15,796 nt of DNA from Candidatus Falkowiibacteriota bacterium. Its GTDB lineage: Bacteria; Patescibacteriota; Patescibacteriia; Patescibacteriales; UBA12465. The notes under the pieces were generated by a model, which saw nothing but the letters and a program-made list of their open reading frames with translations, was not told the DNA's origin and ran no database searches. The translations under genes and the position numbers were made by a program. Location: NCBI GenBank assembly GCA_903857815.1, contig CAIOGK010000068.1, forward strand, positions 1-15,796, written 5' to 3'. Shown piece by piece: positions 7,773 through 14,853 of the stretch; within the stretch, counting starts at the first letter, position 1, and every line of letters begins with the position of its first letter.

Positions 7773-8513
7773 CTATCTAACGATAACGGTTTTTAAATAT
7801 TTACCGAAGATATTTTTAACTTTATTTATTTGTTTCACACTAGGTATTTTAACATCTTTCAGGCGATAATCAAGTCTTAATTCTTTATATTTATGAATCC
7901 CTAACGTATGGTAGGGTAAAATTTCTAAACGTTCTAAATATTTAAACTTTTTTAAATATTTTCCCATTTTTTCTAAGTACTCCTCTTGATCTGTCCAGCC
8001 TGGAACAAGCACAAAGCGAATCCAAAAAGGTTTTTTAGAATCATTACGATATTTAATTGAAGCTAAAACATTTTTATTACTTTTCCCTGTTAGTTTTAAA
8101 TGATGAGTTTCGTCAAAATGTTTTAAATCAATTATTACTAAGTCGGTTAAATCTAAAAGTTTTTTGTAAGCTGTTGAAGTAAAACTCGCGTTAGTATCCA
8201 TTGCTATGTGGAAGCCCCGGCGCTTAGTTGCTTTTAGGAGTTTTTGTAATTCGGACAACTGAATTCCAGGTTCGCCGCCTGAAACGGTTAGACCGCCGCC
8301 ATTTTTAAAATCACCCTCTATAAAATAGGGCTTTTGTTCTTCAAGTAAATTAATAATTTTCGATATTTTCATTTCTTTACCCTTGGTAGCGGGGATCGTA
8401 TCGGGATTATGACAATAAGCGCAATTAAAATTACAGCCCTGCAAAAAAACTACCAGCCGTATTCCCGGCCCTTCATGAGTTCCAAATGTTTCTATAGAAT
8501 GGACTTTTAGCAT
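7773..8513 (-). CDS. pflA: Pyruvate formate-lyase activating enzyme (radical SAM)
   Basis: Uses a [4Fe-4S] cluster and S-adenosylmethionine to abstract hydrogen from the PflB glycine, making the active glycyl radical. The 246 residues match the family length. The CxxxCxxC motif GCNFNCAYC gives Cys27, Cys31 and Cys34, followed by the SAM-contacting GGEP at 79-82. An early GTHEGPGIR stretch (11-19) and a late PYHTLGIHKYKEL stretch (200-212) are characteristic of PflA. There is no extra ferredoxin-like cysteine insert of the kind seen in activases of other glycyl-radical enzymes, which fits a PFL partner. It is encoded just before pflB, its evident substrate, and 37 bases after the SdpI-like gene. 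Confidence 0.96.
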   Translation of the reverse strand: MLKVHSIETFGTHEGPGIRLVVFLQGCNFNCAYCHNPDTIPATKGKEMKISKIINLLEEQKPYFIEGDFKNGGGLTVSGGEPGIQLSELQKLLKATKRRGFHIAMDTNASFTSTAYKKLLDLTDLVIIDLKHFDETHHLKLTGKSNKNVLASIKYRNDSKKPFWIRFVLVPGWTDQEEYLEKMGKYLKKFKYLERLEILPYHTLGIHKYKELRLDYRLKDVKIPSVKQINKVKNIFGKYLKTVIVR

Positions 8514-8526
8514 AAATATCGACGCG

Positions 8527-8544
8527 AAGTTAGAACAAAGTTAG
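8527..8544. repeat. Paired AAGTTAG direct repeat before pflA
   Basis: AAGTTAG occurs at 8527-8533 and 8538-8544, 11 bases apart, inside the 37-base gap between the SdpI-like gene and pflA. GCG and CGC bases flank the pair. It could be a small operator or chance, and nothing else supports a role. Confidence 0.25.
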
Positions 8545-8550
8545 CGCGAC

Positions 8551-9186
8551 TTATTGTTTTAACATTTTCTCGTTATCTTTTTCTTTTTTATAAAATATAT
8601 AGGAAGCAACTATTGTTCCAATAGCGGCGAAAGCTACTCCACCAAATAAAATCCAAAAGGCAAAAACTGGTTGCAACCAAGGGGCAATAATAATCCCAAC
8701 TCCCCAAATCATAAAAACCCGTGAACCAAAACGATGAGTTTTATTCCAAGTATTTTCTGAATACAATGACCAGCCGGTTCTGATTCCAACTACCGAATTA
8801 CGTTTTAATTTTACAAAATAATTTCCTAAAATAATCATTAAAGCGCCAACTGCGCCCGCAACTGTTCCAGCAATATTAATCGCGTAACCAAGATTATACA
8901 AAGTAGTAACTAAAAATATAAAAGCTAAAAACAATAAAACAATATTTCTAATCATTATATAAACTCCCGCAAATTCTGGATAACTATTACCGCGTTTATC
9001 GAATTTCGGAACAATGCTAAGTAAAGCATAAATAAAAATTAAAAGAGCCGGAAAAAATAGAACATGAAAATTACGACTTGACCAGCCATCAGGCTGGCTA
9101 TAAAAATTCCAATGAGTTACTACTTTAAGCGGTAATTGAGGATAGGCCCAAATACTTAAACCAATTACCCCTAATAGTATAAGCAA
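8551..9186 (-). CDS. SdpI/DUF1648-family membrane protein, 5' end disturbed by a frameshift
   Basis: Integral membrane protein of the SdpI family; the founding member gives Bacillus subtilis immunity to the SdpC toxin, but most homologues have no known role. The N-terminal part carries the DUF1648 motif THWNFYSQPDGW (24-35 of this frame), and RNSVVGIRTGWSLYSENTW at about 129-147 followed by THR is the SdpI signature. About six hydrophobic helices are visible. In this frame the only available start is a TTG at 9186, which begins inside the first helix. A better start, ATG at 9232, is out of frame by one base. Removing one C from the run of six at 9187-9192 would join them into a 226-residue protein. 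There is no sdpC-like gene nearby. It precedes pflA on the same strand. Confidence 0.85.
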   Translation of the reverse strand: MLILLGVIGLSIWAYPQLPLKVVTHWNFYSQPDGWSSRNFHVLFFPALLIFIYALLSIVPKFDKRGNSYPEFAGVYIMIRNIVLLFLAFIFLVTTLYNLGYAINIAGTVAGAVGALMIILGNYFVKLKRNSVVGIRTGWSLYSENTWNKTHRFGSRVFMIWGVGIIIAPWLQPVFAFWILFGGVAFAAIGTIVASYIFYKKEKDNEKMLKQ

Positions 9187-9232
9187 GGGGGGCGAGTTCT
9201 GTTTTTAAGGAATACTTAATAGGGTTTTTCAT
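9187..9232 (-). other. Out-of-frame N-terminal piece of the SdpI-like gene
   Basis: The ATG at 9232 encodes MKNPIKYSLKTELAP, a positively charged leader of the kind that begins SdpI/DUF1648 proteins, and then meets six consecutive Cs. With five Cs the frame would continue directly into the SdpI frame (LLILLGVIGLS). With six it runs through unrelated residues to an early stop. A sequencing or assembly indel, a phase-variable tract and programmed frameshifting are all possible. Confidence 0.7.
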
Positions 9233-9286
9233 AAATTTATTTTTTTAATATTTTAGATTCTGCTAAAATATGCTAATCTATAGATA

Positions 9287-9292
9287 TATAAT
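9287..9292 (+). promoter_or_regulatory. Candidate -10 box for the small membrane-protein gene
   Basis: TATAAT lies 23 bases before the ATG at 9316. The 17-base-spaced -35 position reads TAAAAT, which is weak. It is the best promoter-like element in this 83-base divergent gap. Confidence 0.35.
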
Positions 9293-9315
9293 CGCTAGCT
9301 AAATTATTTTTTTAT

Positions 9316-9726
9316 ATGAAACATCTCTTCCTAAAAAATGACTTTCATTTTTGGCGCAAGTTAATTAACGCCTGGTCCCTACTCTTTTTTATCATGATTA
9401 TTATCGATTTTCTAAGTGCTAATCTTTATGAAGAAATTCTTAATGCCGCCGCTACTATTTATATTAGCGTTCTAGCGATTTATGTTAGTAATAAAGAATT
9501 TGAGCGTTGGTATGATAAACATGAGGAAGATCATCCGGGAGAAATTTTTGTAATTATTTGGTCAATCTTAATATTTAGTTTATTTATTCTTGATTTTTTA
9601 CTCGGAACAGCCTATCACTTACCAGGAGCGGTCGTCTCTTCTTATATCGCCGTTTTAACTATTTTAGTAATCACCAGAAAATCCAAAGAATTATTTAAAC
9701 TAAAACAAAAAAGAAGAACTCGTTAA
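9316..9726 (+). CDS. Small four-helix membrane protein with an internal duplication
   Basis: I do not recognise a named family. The 136 residues hold four hydrophobic helices in two hairpins, with a charged loop KEFERWYDKHEEDHPGE between them and a basic C-terminal tail (KLKQKRRTR). The hairpins are similar. The first contains WSLLFFIMIIIDFL and later YISVLAIYVSNKE. The second contains WSILIFSLFILDFL and later YIAVLTILVITRK. They align with a one-residue gap, so the protein arose by duplication of a two-helix unit. The Asp at the end of each first helix is conserved between copies. By the positive-inside rule the basic tail should face the cytoplasm. The gene stands alone on the plus strand between two minus-strand operons, and its TAA directly abuts the stop codon of the converging gene. 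Confidence 0.8.
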   Translation: MKHLFLKNDFHFWRKLINAWSLLFFIMIIIDFLSANLYEEILNAAATIYISVLAIYVSNKEFERWYDKHEEDHPGEIFVIIWSILIFSLFILDFLLGTAYHLPGAVVSSYIAVLTILVITRKSKELFKLKQKRRTR

Positions 9727-11232
9727 CTATAAGATTTTAACAACTCCTTTATCGGCATTAACCTCGACTAAATCGCCATCTTTTAAAACACGCGTTGCAA
9801 ATTTAGTTCCAATCACACACGGCTTGTTTAACTCACGCGAGACAATGGCCGCATGACAAGTAATCCCGCCCTCATCGGTAATAATTGCCTTAGCTTTACG
9901 CATTAAAGAAACATATTCCGGCCGGGTCATCCCGGTTACTAAAATCTCATTTTTTTGAAATGAATTAAATTGAGTCGGTGATTTAATTATTCTAACAATT
10001 CCCTGAGTAATTCCCCGGTTACCAATCTGGCCTTTTATTTCTTGAACCGTTTTTTCTTCTTTCCGAATGATATACTTATTAATTATTTTATATTCTTGAT
10101 TTAAACCATGGTAAGAAATTTGTTTTTTACCACGATAAGGGACATAAACTGCATAGCTATTATTACGCTTAATTAGCGTTTTTTTAATAGCTGCGATATA
10201 TCTGGACCCTTTTGTTAATTCTTCAATCAGAATAACATTTTCTATTAATTGCTTATCAACCCCAGCAGTTTCAAAAATTTTCTCTGCAATTCTCCAGGTA
10301 GTAGTAATTCCTTTTGCAAAATGATTTTTCCTCTGGTCACGAACATGCATTACAAGCTGACAAAAGTCAGCGACTCTTTTTTGTCTTAAAGATAATTTCG
10401 CCCGCCAAATTTTAAAAGCCTTTTCTTTAACTAATTTTTCAGCATCCATTTTTTTAATTTCCGCTTGTGCTAATTTAGGGTTTTTTAAAAATTTACCATA
10501 CGTCTTCTTAATTTCCCGCGCAGCTTCTTTTAAAGATAAAACGTGTTTATAGGTTGTAAAAAAGTACTGACAATATTCGGTTAAATTTTCATCATTACCA
10601 TTTTTAATAAGGTAATTAAGGATGTCGCGCTTTTGTGCTTTATCAAAAGATTCGGCGACCATATCAGTCGCCTCATGCCAAATATCTTCTAGCTCTAAAC
10701 GAGTAACATCCGAATATGCTTTTTTAGAAATTAAATAACATAAATCTAAATCAAAATATACCGAAAAATGTGACCAAGCATTAGTTGCCCAAAACAAATC
10801 AAAGGTATTTCCTAAAATCGGTAATAACTTTTTTTCTGCTTGCTGCGCAATAAAGTCGTAAGTATATTTATAATAGCGTTTATCTATTTCCGGAAAATTA
10901 TGATAAAAATTTTTTTCTATTCTAATGACGGAAGCTGGGTTTTTTAAATATTTTGTAAAAACCTCTGTTCCATACTCTCTCCAGGCGTGTTCCGGTAAAA
11001 AAATTCCCGTTTTTCCCTTGAAACGAAGATTAAGTAGCGCGTAAGCGGGCTGCTTTTTAAAAACTGGCTGATAATATTTAGCAGTATTATATCCGGAACC
11101 AAAAATAAATAAAGAATAATTATGAAGCGTCGTTAAATCGCCCGTCGCTTTAATTTCCGAGAGAAATTTTTGGGCTAAAAAATTATTTTTAGGGTCGCGG
11201 GTTATTTTTTTAGTTATTTTTTCGCTGACCAT
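9727..11232 (-). CDS. Protein with C-terminal PEP-utilizing swivelling phosphohistidine domain
   Basis: The last 100 or so residues form the mobile phosphohistidine domain found in PEP synthase, pyruvate phosphate dikinase and rifampicin phosphotransferase. TDEGGITCHAAIVSRELNKP gives the phospho-accepting His460, followed by CVIGT and a DGDLVEVNADKGVV ending. In those enzymes the histidine carries phosphate between an ATP-grasp domain and a second active site. Here residues 1-390 do not show PPDK-type ATP-grasp motifs or a PEP-binding barrel. They look largely helical and aromatic-rich (for example IWHEATDMVAESFDKAQKRDIL at about 184-205). The partner domain may therefore be on another protein or be very divergent. 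The reaction is unknown. Its ATG lies 19 bases inside the end of gltX, so translation is probably coupled. Confidence 0.82.
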   Translation of the reverse strand: MVSEKITKKITRDPKNNFLAQKFLSEIKATGDLTTLHNYSLFIFGSGYNTAKYYQPVFKKQPAYALLNLRFKGKTGIFLPEHAWREYGTEVFTKYLKNPASVIRIEKNFYHNFPEIDKRYYKYTYDFIAQQAEKKLLPILGNTFDLFWATNAWSHFSVYFDLDLCYLISKKAYSDVTRLELEDIWHEATDMVAESFDKAQKRDILNYLIKNGNDENLTEYCQYFFTTYKHVLSLKEAAREIKKTYGKFLKNPKLAQAEIKKMDAEKLVKEKAFKIWRAKLSLRQKRVADFCQLVMHVRDQRKNHFAKGITTTWRIAEKIFETAGVDKQLIENVILIEELTKGSRYIAAIKKTLIKRNNSYAVYVPYRGKKQISYHGLNQEYKIINKYIIRKEEKTVQEIKGQIGNRGITQGIVRIIKSPTQFNSFQKNEILVTGMTRPEYVSLMRKAKAIITDEGGITCHAAIVSRELNKPCVIGTKFATRVLKDGDLVEVNADKGVVKIL

Positions 11233-12899
11233 ATATTAGAAGTGAGCCTTCTGTTAACTCGTTCGCTTCCTAAAACTTTCATAACTTCATATAAATCGGG
11301 TGACTGATTTTTTCCTACAAGTAACACGCGAATGATTTTCGCCATATCGCCAAAATTTCCTTTATATTTTTCTGGATTTTCTTTAAAGGCTTTAGCGTCA
11401 GCGGCATAACCAAGCTCAACACTAATATCACGCATTGTTTGTAACCAAACTTCTTTATCATCTTGAGGATTATATTTTTCAGCTACGCTTTGAGCAACTT
11501 CTTTCACGGTTTTCAAATCGGTTCCCGCAAGTTCATCCATATTTATTCCCTGCTTCGCAAAAAAACTATCAAAGAAAAAACCAACTTGACCGTGAACATC
11601 AGACCATTTGCAAATATCTTTACGCGCTTTTATATTTTCTCGTTCAATATTTAAAATACTGATGAAGTAATCCATATCATCCTCAATCAGAGTGGCTAAT
11701 TCTTCGTCATATTTTTTTGCCCACCTTAAAGTCATCCCCGCCATAGTTTCCGCAGCTAATCCGCCGATATATTCTTTCCCAAAACTATCCATTTTAACTA
11801 GGTCTAAAAGTGCGCCAGAACCTTTCTTTAATTCATTAATTGATAATTTATAATTTTCTAATTTTTCTTTAGAATTTTCTATTAACCATTTTTCAAAACC
11901 GGAATTAGCTAAATTTAATAAATACATCGTTACCACCTCCGGAGGATAACCAGCTTTTTCATAAAACATAACGTTAGCTTCCGGGTCATGACGTTTACTT
12001 AATTTACGACGAGAATTTCCGTCCAATTTTTGAATTGGAGCAAGATGGCCATAAGTTGGAAGTTCCCAGTTCATTTTTTTAAATAACTGGACATGGAGAG
12101 GCAAGGAGGCTAACCATTCATCACCTCGAATAACATGGGTTGTCCCCATAAAATGGTCATCGATAACATGAGCAAAATGATAAGTTGGCAAACCATCAGA
12201 TTTTAAAATTACGATATCCTGATTATTTTCCGGCAAGCGTAATTTTCCCTTAAACAAATCTTCAATTAAAATAAACTTTTGCAAATCTCCTGTTGACCTC
12301 AATCTAATAACCGGGGTTAGGCCTTTTTCTAAAGCCGCCAAAGCCTCGTTGGTAGTTTTATTACTCCAAGTTGTCCACTGACCGTAATAGCCAGGCGCTA
12401 ATTTTGCAGCCGTTTGTTGTTCGGTTATTTTTGCTAACTCCTCAATTGTTTCAAAGGCGGGATAAGCATCGCCATCCTCTAATAATTTTTTTACAAATGC
12501 CTGATAAATAAATTTACGTTCACTTTGTTTATAAGGACCATAATCTCCGATTTCTTTATTAGAGCCAATCTGACCCTCATCAACATTAATATTGAAGGCT
12601 TTTAAAGAATTAACAATTAATTCTGTTGCGCCCTCAACTTCTCTTTTTTTATCAGTATCTTCAATTCTTAAATAAAAAATGCCACCAGATTGATGGCCTA
12701 AACGTTCCGGAATTAAAGCGGCATAGATTCCGCCGATATGTAAAAAGCCCGTAGGGCTAGGAGCAATTCTAGTAACGATTGCATCTTTAGATAATTTGCG
12801 CGGTGGATATTTTTCGACTATTTCTTCAATCGTTAGATTAGCATCCGGCAAAAGAATTTGAGCTAGCTTTTTTAAGTCTTCTTTATTTTTTGTTGACAT
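11214..12899 (-). CDS. gltX: Glutamyl-tRNA synthetase, N-terminally extended form
   Basis: Class I aminoacyl-tRNA synthetase charging tRNA-Glu. The 561 residues are longer than E. coli GluRS (471), mainly because a 40-residue extension with KYPPRKLSKDAIVTR precedes the APSPTGFLHIGG motif (HIGG at 54-57). The second ATP motif is RRKLSKR (297-303), corresponding to KMSKS. GLPTYHFAHVIDDHFMGTTHVIRGDEW (236-262) is the usual GluRS core. The region that binds zinc in E. coli GluRS has no CxC here. The extension and missing zinc site resemble the GluRS variant I know from Clostridia and Patescibacteria. Whether it also charges tRNA-Gln cannot be decided. The start overlaps the preceding membrane-protein gene by 17 bases and the end overlaps the next gene by 19. 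Confidence 0.96.
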   Translation of the reverse strand: MSTKNKEDLKKLAQILLPDANLTIEEIVEKYPPRKLSKDAIVTRIAPSPTGFLHIGGIYAALIPERLGHQSGGIFYLRIEDTDKKREVEGATELIVNSLKAFNINVDEGQIGSNKEIGDYGPYKQSERKFIYQAFVKKLLEDGDAYPAFETIEELAKITEQQTAAKLAPGYYGQWTTWSNKTTNEALAALEKGLTPVIRLRSTGDLQKFILIEDLFKGKLRLPENNQDIVILKSDGLPTYHFAHVIDDHFMGTTHVIRGDEWLASLPLHVQLFKKMNWELPTYGHLAPIQKLDGNSRRKLSKRHDPEANVMFYEKAGYPPEVVTMYLLNLANSGFEKWLIENSKEKLENYKLSINELKKGSGALLDLVKMDSFGKEYIGGLAAETMAGMTLRWAKKYDEELATLIEDDMDYFISILNIERENIKARKDICKWSDVHGQVGFFFDSFFAKQGINMDELAGTDLKTVKEVAQSVAEKYNPQDDKEVWLQTMRDISVELGYAADAKAFKENPEKYKGNFGDMAKIIRVLLVGKNQSPDLYEVMKVLGSERVNRRLTSNIWSAKK

Positions 12900-13425
12900 A
12901 TAGGCTCATATTAACAGATTTTTTGATAATAACAAGGGCAATTGTGCCTCCAATTAAAGCGGTTAAAAGTTGTGGCCAACTAAACATAATCGAGGCGGTA
13001 TGGGCTAAATTTCCCTTAAATAATAAACTGATTGCCCAGGAAGAAACTAAAAATAAAAATAAAAATTTCATAACCGCCGCGCCAAGAAATACTAAACCTT
13101 TATGATATTCTTTAAAAGAGACAACAAATAAAATTAATAAAATATTACTTAAAATTATAAAAGGAATAATTGGTGTTAGAACCATTGGCAGCGTTCCGAA
13201 TAATAAGGCAAACGCACTAGGTAATAAACCGATTAAAATTGCTCCTTCTAAACCCAGAGTTGCGGCTGCCAGAAATAGACTCGCATTTACCAAAGAGCCG
13301 GTAATTATTTGATTATGAAAAACTGGCGCAAAAACTGCTATCGCTAAAAGAGTAGCAAACTGAGCTAAATTAACAAGCGTAATTTTATTAGTTCTTTCCA
13401 TTACTAAAGCTTTTACTAAAATCAT
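12883..13425 (-). CDS. Multispanning membrane protein resembling an ECF-transporter substrate-binding component
   Basis: The 180 residues contain five to six hydrophobic helices (about 16-36, 44-57, 60-78, 82-104, 110-136 and 151-168) and a HNQIITGSLVNASLFLAA stretch (37-54) after the first helix. The size, helix layout and small-residue-rich second helix resemble S-components of energy-coupling-factor vitamin transporters. I recall similar proteins in Patescibacteria carrying uninformative or misleading names. No energising ATPase or T-component is in the window and no ligand can be named. It opens the operon with gltX, overlapping it by 17 bases. Two starts are possible: ATG at 13425, or Met9 at 13401, which begins MERTNKITL directly before the first helix and may be the true one. 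Confidence 0.7.
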   Translation of the reverse strand: MILVKALVMERTNKITLVNLAQFATLLAIAVFAPVFHNQIITGSLVNASLFLAAATLGLEGAILIGLLPSAFALLFGTLPMVLTPIIPFIILSNILLILFVVSFKEYHKGLVFLGAAVMKFLFLFLVSSWAISLLFKGNLAHTASIMFSWPQLLTALIGGTIALVIIKKSVNMSLYVNKK

Positions 13426-13450
13426 ATTTTTATTTTAAATTAACCGTATT

Positions 13451-13474
13451 ATTATAACTCTACATATTATAGCA
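13451..13474 (-). promoter_or_regulatory. Promoter region of the membrane protein-gltX-PEP-domain operon
   Basis: The minus strand contains TGCTATAAT (13474-13466), an extended -10 element, and a second TATAAT (13456-13451) closer to the gene. Neither has a convincing -35 box. The first would give a leader of roughly 35 bases and the second roughly 20. Confidence 0.5.
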
Positions 13475-13507
13475 AAAACGCTATTAAATTCCCATAAAAT
13501 AAAAATA

Positions 13508-13537
13508 AAAAAGACCTGCACTTAATCAGGTCTTTTT
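13508..13537 (-). terminator. Intrinsic terminator of rpsD
   Basis: An 11-bp perfect stem (13508-13518 with 13527-13537, core AGACCTG/CAGGTCT) with an eight-base loop lies three bases after the rpsD stop codon. On the minus strand it is followed by a T-rich tract. It separates rpsD from the gltX operon promoter. Confidence 0.9.
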
Positions 13538-13540
13538 ATG

Positions 13541-14122
13541 TTAAATCATCTTGCGATAGAACTCCATAACCTTTGAAATATCAACATTTTGAGCGAAGTC
13601 GACTGGTTGAGAGGCACTCAATACTCGTCCAGAACCCGTTATATATTCTAAATAACCAACAGGATTCAAGGCTTTACGGTTTACTTCAATTTGGTCTGAG
13701 AAAAACCGTTTTTTAAGAGTTTTCTCCTTTACACTAACAATTTGGCCGGGCTTTAAACTATAGGAAGGGATATCGACTTTAGCGCCATTAACCAAAATAT
13801 GGCCATGGTTTACTAGTTGTCTCGCCTGTTCCCTTGTTTTCCCAAATCCTAAACGATATACGACATTATCCAATCTATTCTCTAACTTGCGCATCAATTC
13901 CGCCTGAGCATCTTCCTGGCCGTTAAAGGCCTCTCGGACATAGCGCGTCATTTGATGTTCCATTACACCGTAAATCAACTTAAGTTTCTGTTTTTGCTCC
14001 AATCTCTCGCCATAAGCTGATTTTCGCGGTTTTACTTGGTTCTTTCTTCTGATACTTGCGCTCTCGGGAGCTAGCCCAAATTTTTGGCGCTTTTTCAGAG
14101 TTATTTTTGTGTGTCGGGCCAT
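13541..14122 (-). CDS. rpsD: 30S ribosomal protein S4
   Basis: Primary 16S rRNA-binding protein that nucleates assembly of the 30S body. The 193 residues are slightly shorter than the usual 200-209. The conserved S4 RNA-binding domain covers about 83-145 (LDNVVYRLGFGKTREQARQLV, HGHILVNG) and the C-terminal part has NPVGYLEYITGSG in place of the more common tail. The N-terminal zinc cysteines of some S4 proteins are absent. The gene has its own promoter and terminator and is a monocistronic unit here, away from rpsM, rpsK and rpoA with which it is often grouped. The 56-base stretch between the -10 box and the ATG could hold an S4 autoregulatory structure, but I see no clear one. Confidence 0.97.
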   Translation of the reverse strand: MARHTKITLKKRQKFGLAPESASIRRKNQVKPRKSAYGERLEQKQKLKLIYGVMEHQMTRYVREAFNGQEDAQAELMRKLENRLDNVVYRLGFGKTREQARQLVNHGHILVNGAKVDIPSYSLKPGQIVSVKEKTLKKRFFSDQIEVNRKALNPVGYLEYITGSGRVLSASQPVDFAQNVDISKVMEFYRKMI

Positions 14123-14178
14123 ATTTAAATAATTAAATAATTAATAGCTGACATCACCTTTTCAATTCTAGGAATATT

Positions 14179-14207
14179 ATTATAACAAGCCTAATAATTT
14201 ATTTCAA
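14179..14207 (-). promoter_or_regulatory. Strong consensus-like promoter for rpsD
   Basis: On the minus strand TTGAAA (14207-14202) and a perfect TATAAT (14184-14179) are separated by the ideal 17 bases. The predicted start near 14172 gives a leader of about 50 bases. The -35 box lies just past the maf stop codon. Confidence 0.85.
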
Positions 14208-14210
14208 GAC

Positions 14211-14792
14211 TTAATTTATAAAACAGCAATTCCGAGTTTTTTTTAATGCTTTAGCAAGCACAAACAACGGTAGGCCCATAGAACCTAAAAAATCACCTTC
14301 AATTTTTTTAATTATCACCGCACCCAATCCTTGAATCGCAAAGGCACCGGCTTTATCCATAGGTTCACCCGATTTAATATAATTATCGATTTCTTGTTCA
14401 GTTAGTTTTCTAATATAAACTTTAGTGGTATCGGTAAAGCTAACTTTTTTAGAGGCAGCGATATCAATAATAGTTAGACCTGTTAAAACATCGACTCTTT
14501 TACCGCTTAACTTCTGCAACATCTCTTTAGCCTCACGTTTACTTTTTGGTTTACCAAGTAGATGATTATTAAAAACTACAAAAGTATCGGCGCCAATCAC
14601 TATGCCTGATTTGTGCTTCTTGGCGACTGATTCCGCTTTTCCGTAAGACAAAAGCTTAACTAATTTTGTAGGCGGCATTTTTAAAGTCATATCTTCTTCA
14701 TAATCAGGCGCCTCGATAGTAAACGGCAACATTAATCTAGCAAACAATTCCTTGCGCCTCGGAGAAGTAGAAGCTAAAATTATTTTTTTCAT
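14211..14792 (-). CDS. maf: Maf-family nucleoside triphosphate pyrophosphatase
   Basis: House-cleaning enzyme hydrolysing non-canonical or excess nucleoside triphosphates (dTTP/UTP type in the YhdE branch) to the monophosphate. From the chosen start the protein is 193 residues, the usual length. It begins MKKIILASTSPRRKELF, containing the SxSPRR substrate loop. GADTFV, GKP, LTGLTI and SGEPMDKAGAFAIQG follow in the canonical order. GEPMDKAGAFAIQG favours the YhdE-type substrate range. An upstream in-frame ATG at 14822 would add ten residues (MNGLKQNKKY) not expected in the family. The likely promoter at 14826-14853 places the transcription start downstream of that ATG, so the inner start is preferred. 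It lies just after the RhuM-Fic gene. Confidence 0.92.
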   Translation of the reverse strand: MKKIILASTSPRRKELFARLMLPFTIEAPDYEEDMTLKMPPTKLVKLLSYGKAESVAKKHKSGIVIGADTFVVFNNHLLGKPKSKREAKEMLQKLSGKRVDVLTGLTIIDIAASKKVSFTDTTKVYIRKLTEQEIDNYIKSGEPMDKAGAFAIQGLGAVIIKKIEGDFLGSMGLPLFVLAKALKKTRNCCFIN

Positions 14793-14825
14793 ATATTTTT
14801 TATTTTGTTTTAATCCATTCATCTA

Positions 14826-14853
14826 CTTATAGTATAACATCTTTTTTCTGCAA
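14826..14853 (-). promoter_or_regulatory. Candidate maf promoter inside the end of the RhuM-Fic gene
   Basis: The minus strand reads TTGCAG (14853-14848), a 16-base spacer, then TATAAG (14831-14826). The predicted start is near 14819, leaving a leader of about 27 bases before the ATG at 14792. Confidence 0.5.

Noticed and set aside
8551..9186. SdpABC-type toxin and immunity system
   Set aside because: Only an SdpI-like protein is present. No small secreted toxin precursor or sdpA/sdpB-like gene is nearby, and SdpI homologues are widespread without toxins.
9254..9280. Inverted repeat TAGATT/AATCTA in the divergent gap before the small membrane-protein gene
   Set aside because: Arms are only six bases with a 15-base loop in very AT-rich DNA; chance is a sufficient explanation.
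11435..11662. Two overlapping plus-strand open frames opposite gltX
   Set aside because: They are antisense to a conserved synthetase and their products resemble no protein I know.
12890..13105. Plus-strand open frame of 71 codons opposite the membrane-protein gene
   Set aside because: It is the complement of a clearly membrane-type coding sequence and has no features of its own.
14123..14178. S4 autoregulatory leader structure before rpsD
   Set aside because: The leader is mostly A and T with no stable stem or pseudoknot that I can draw by eye.
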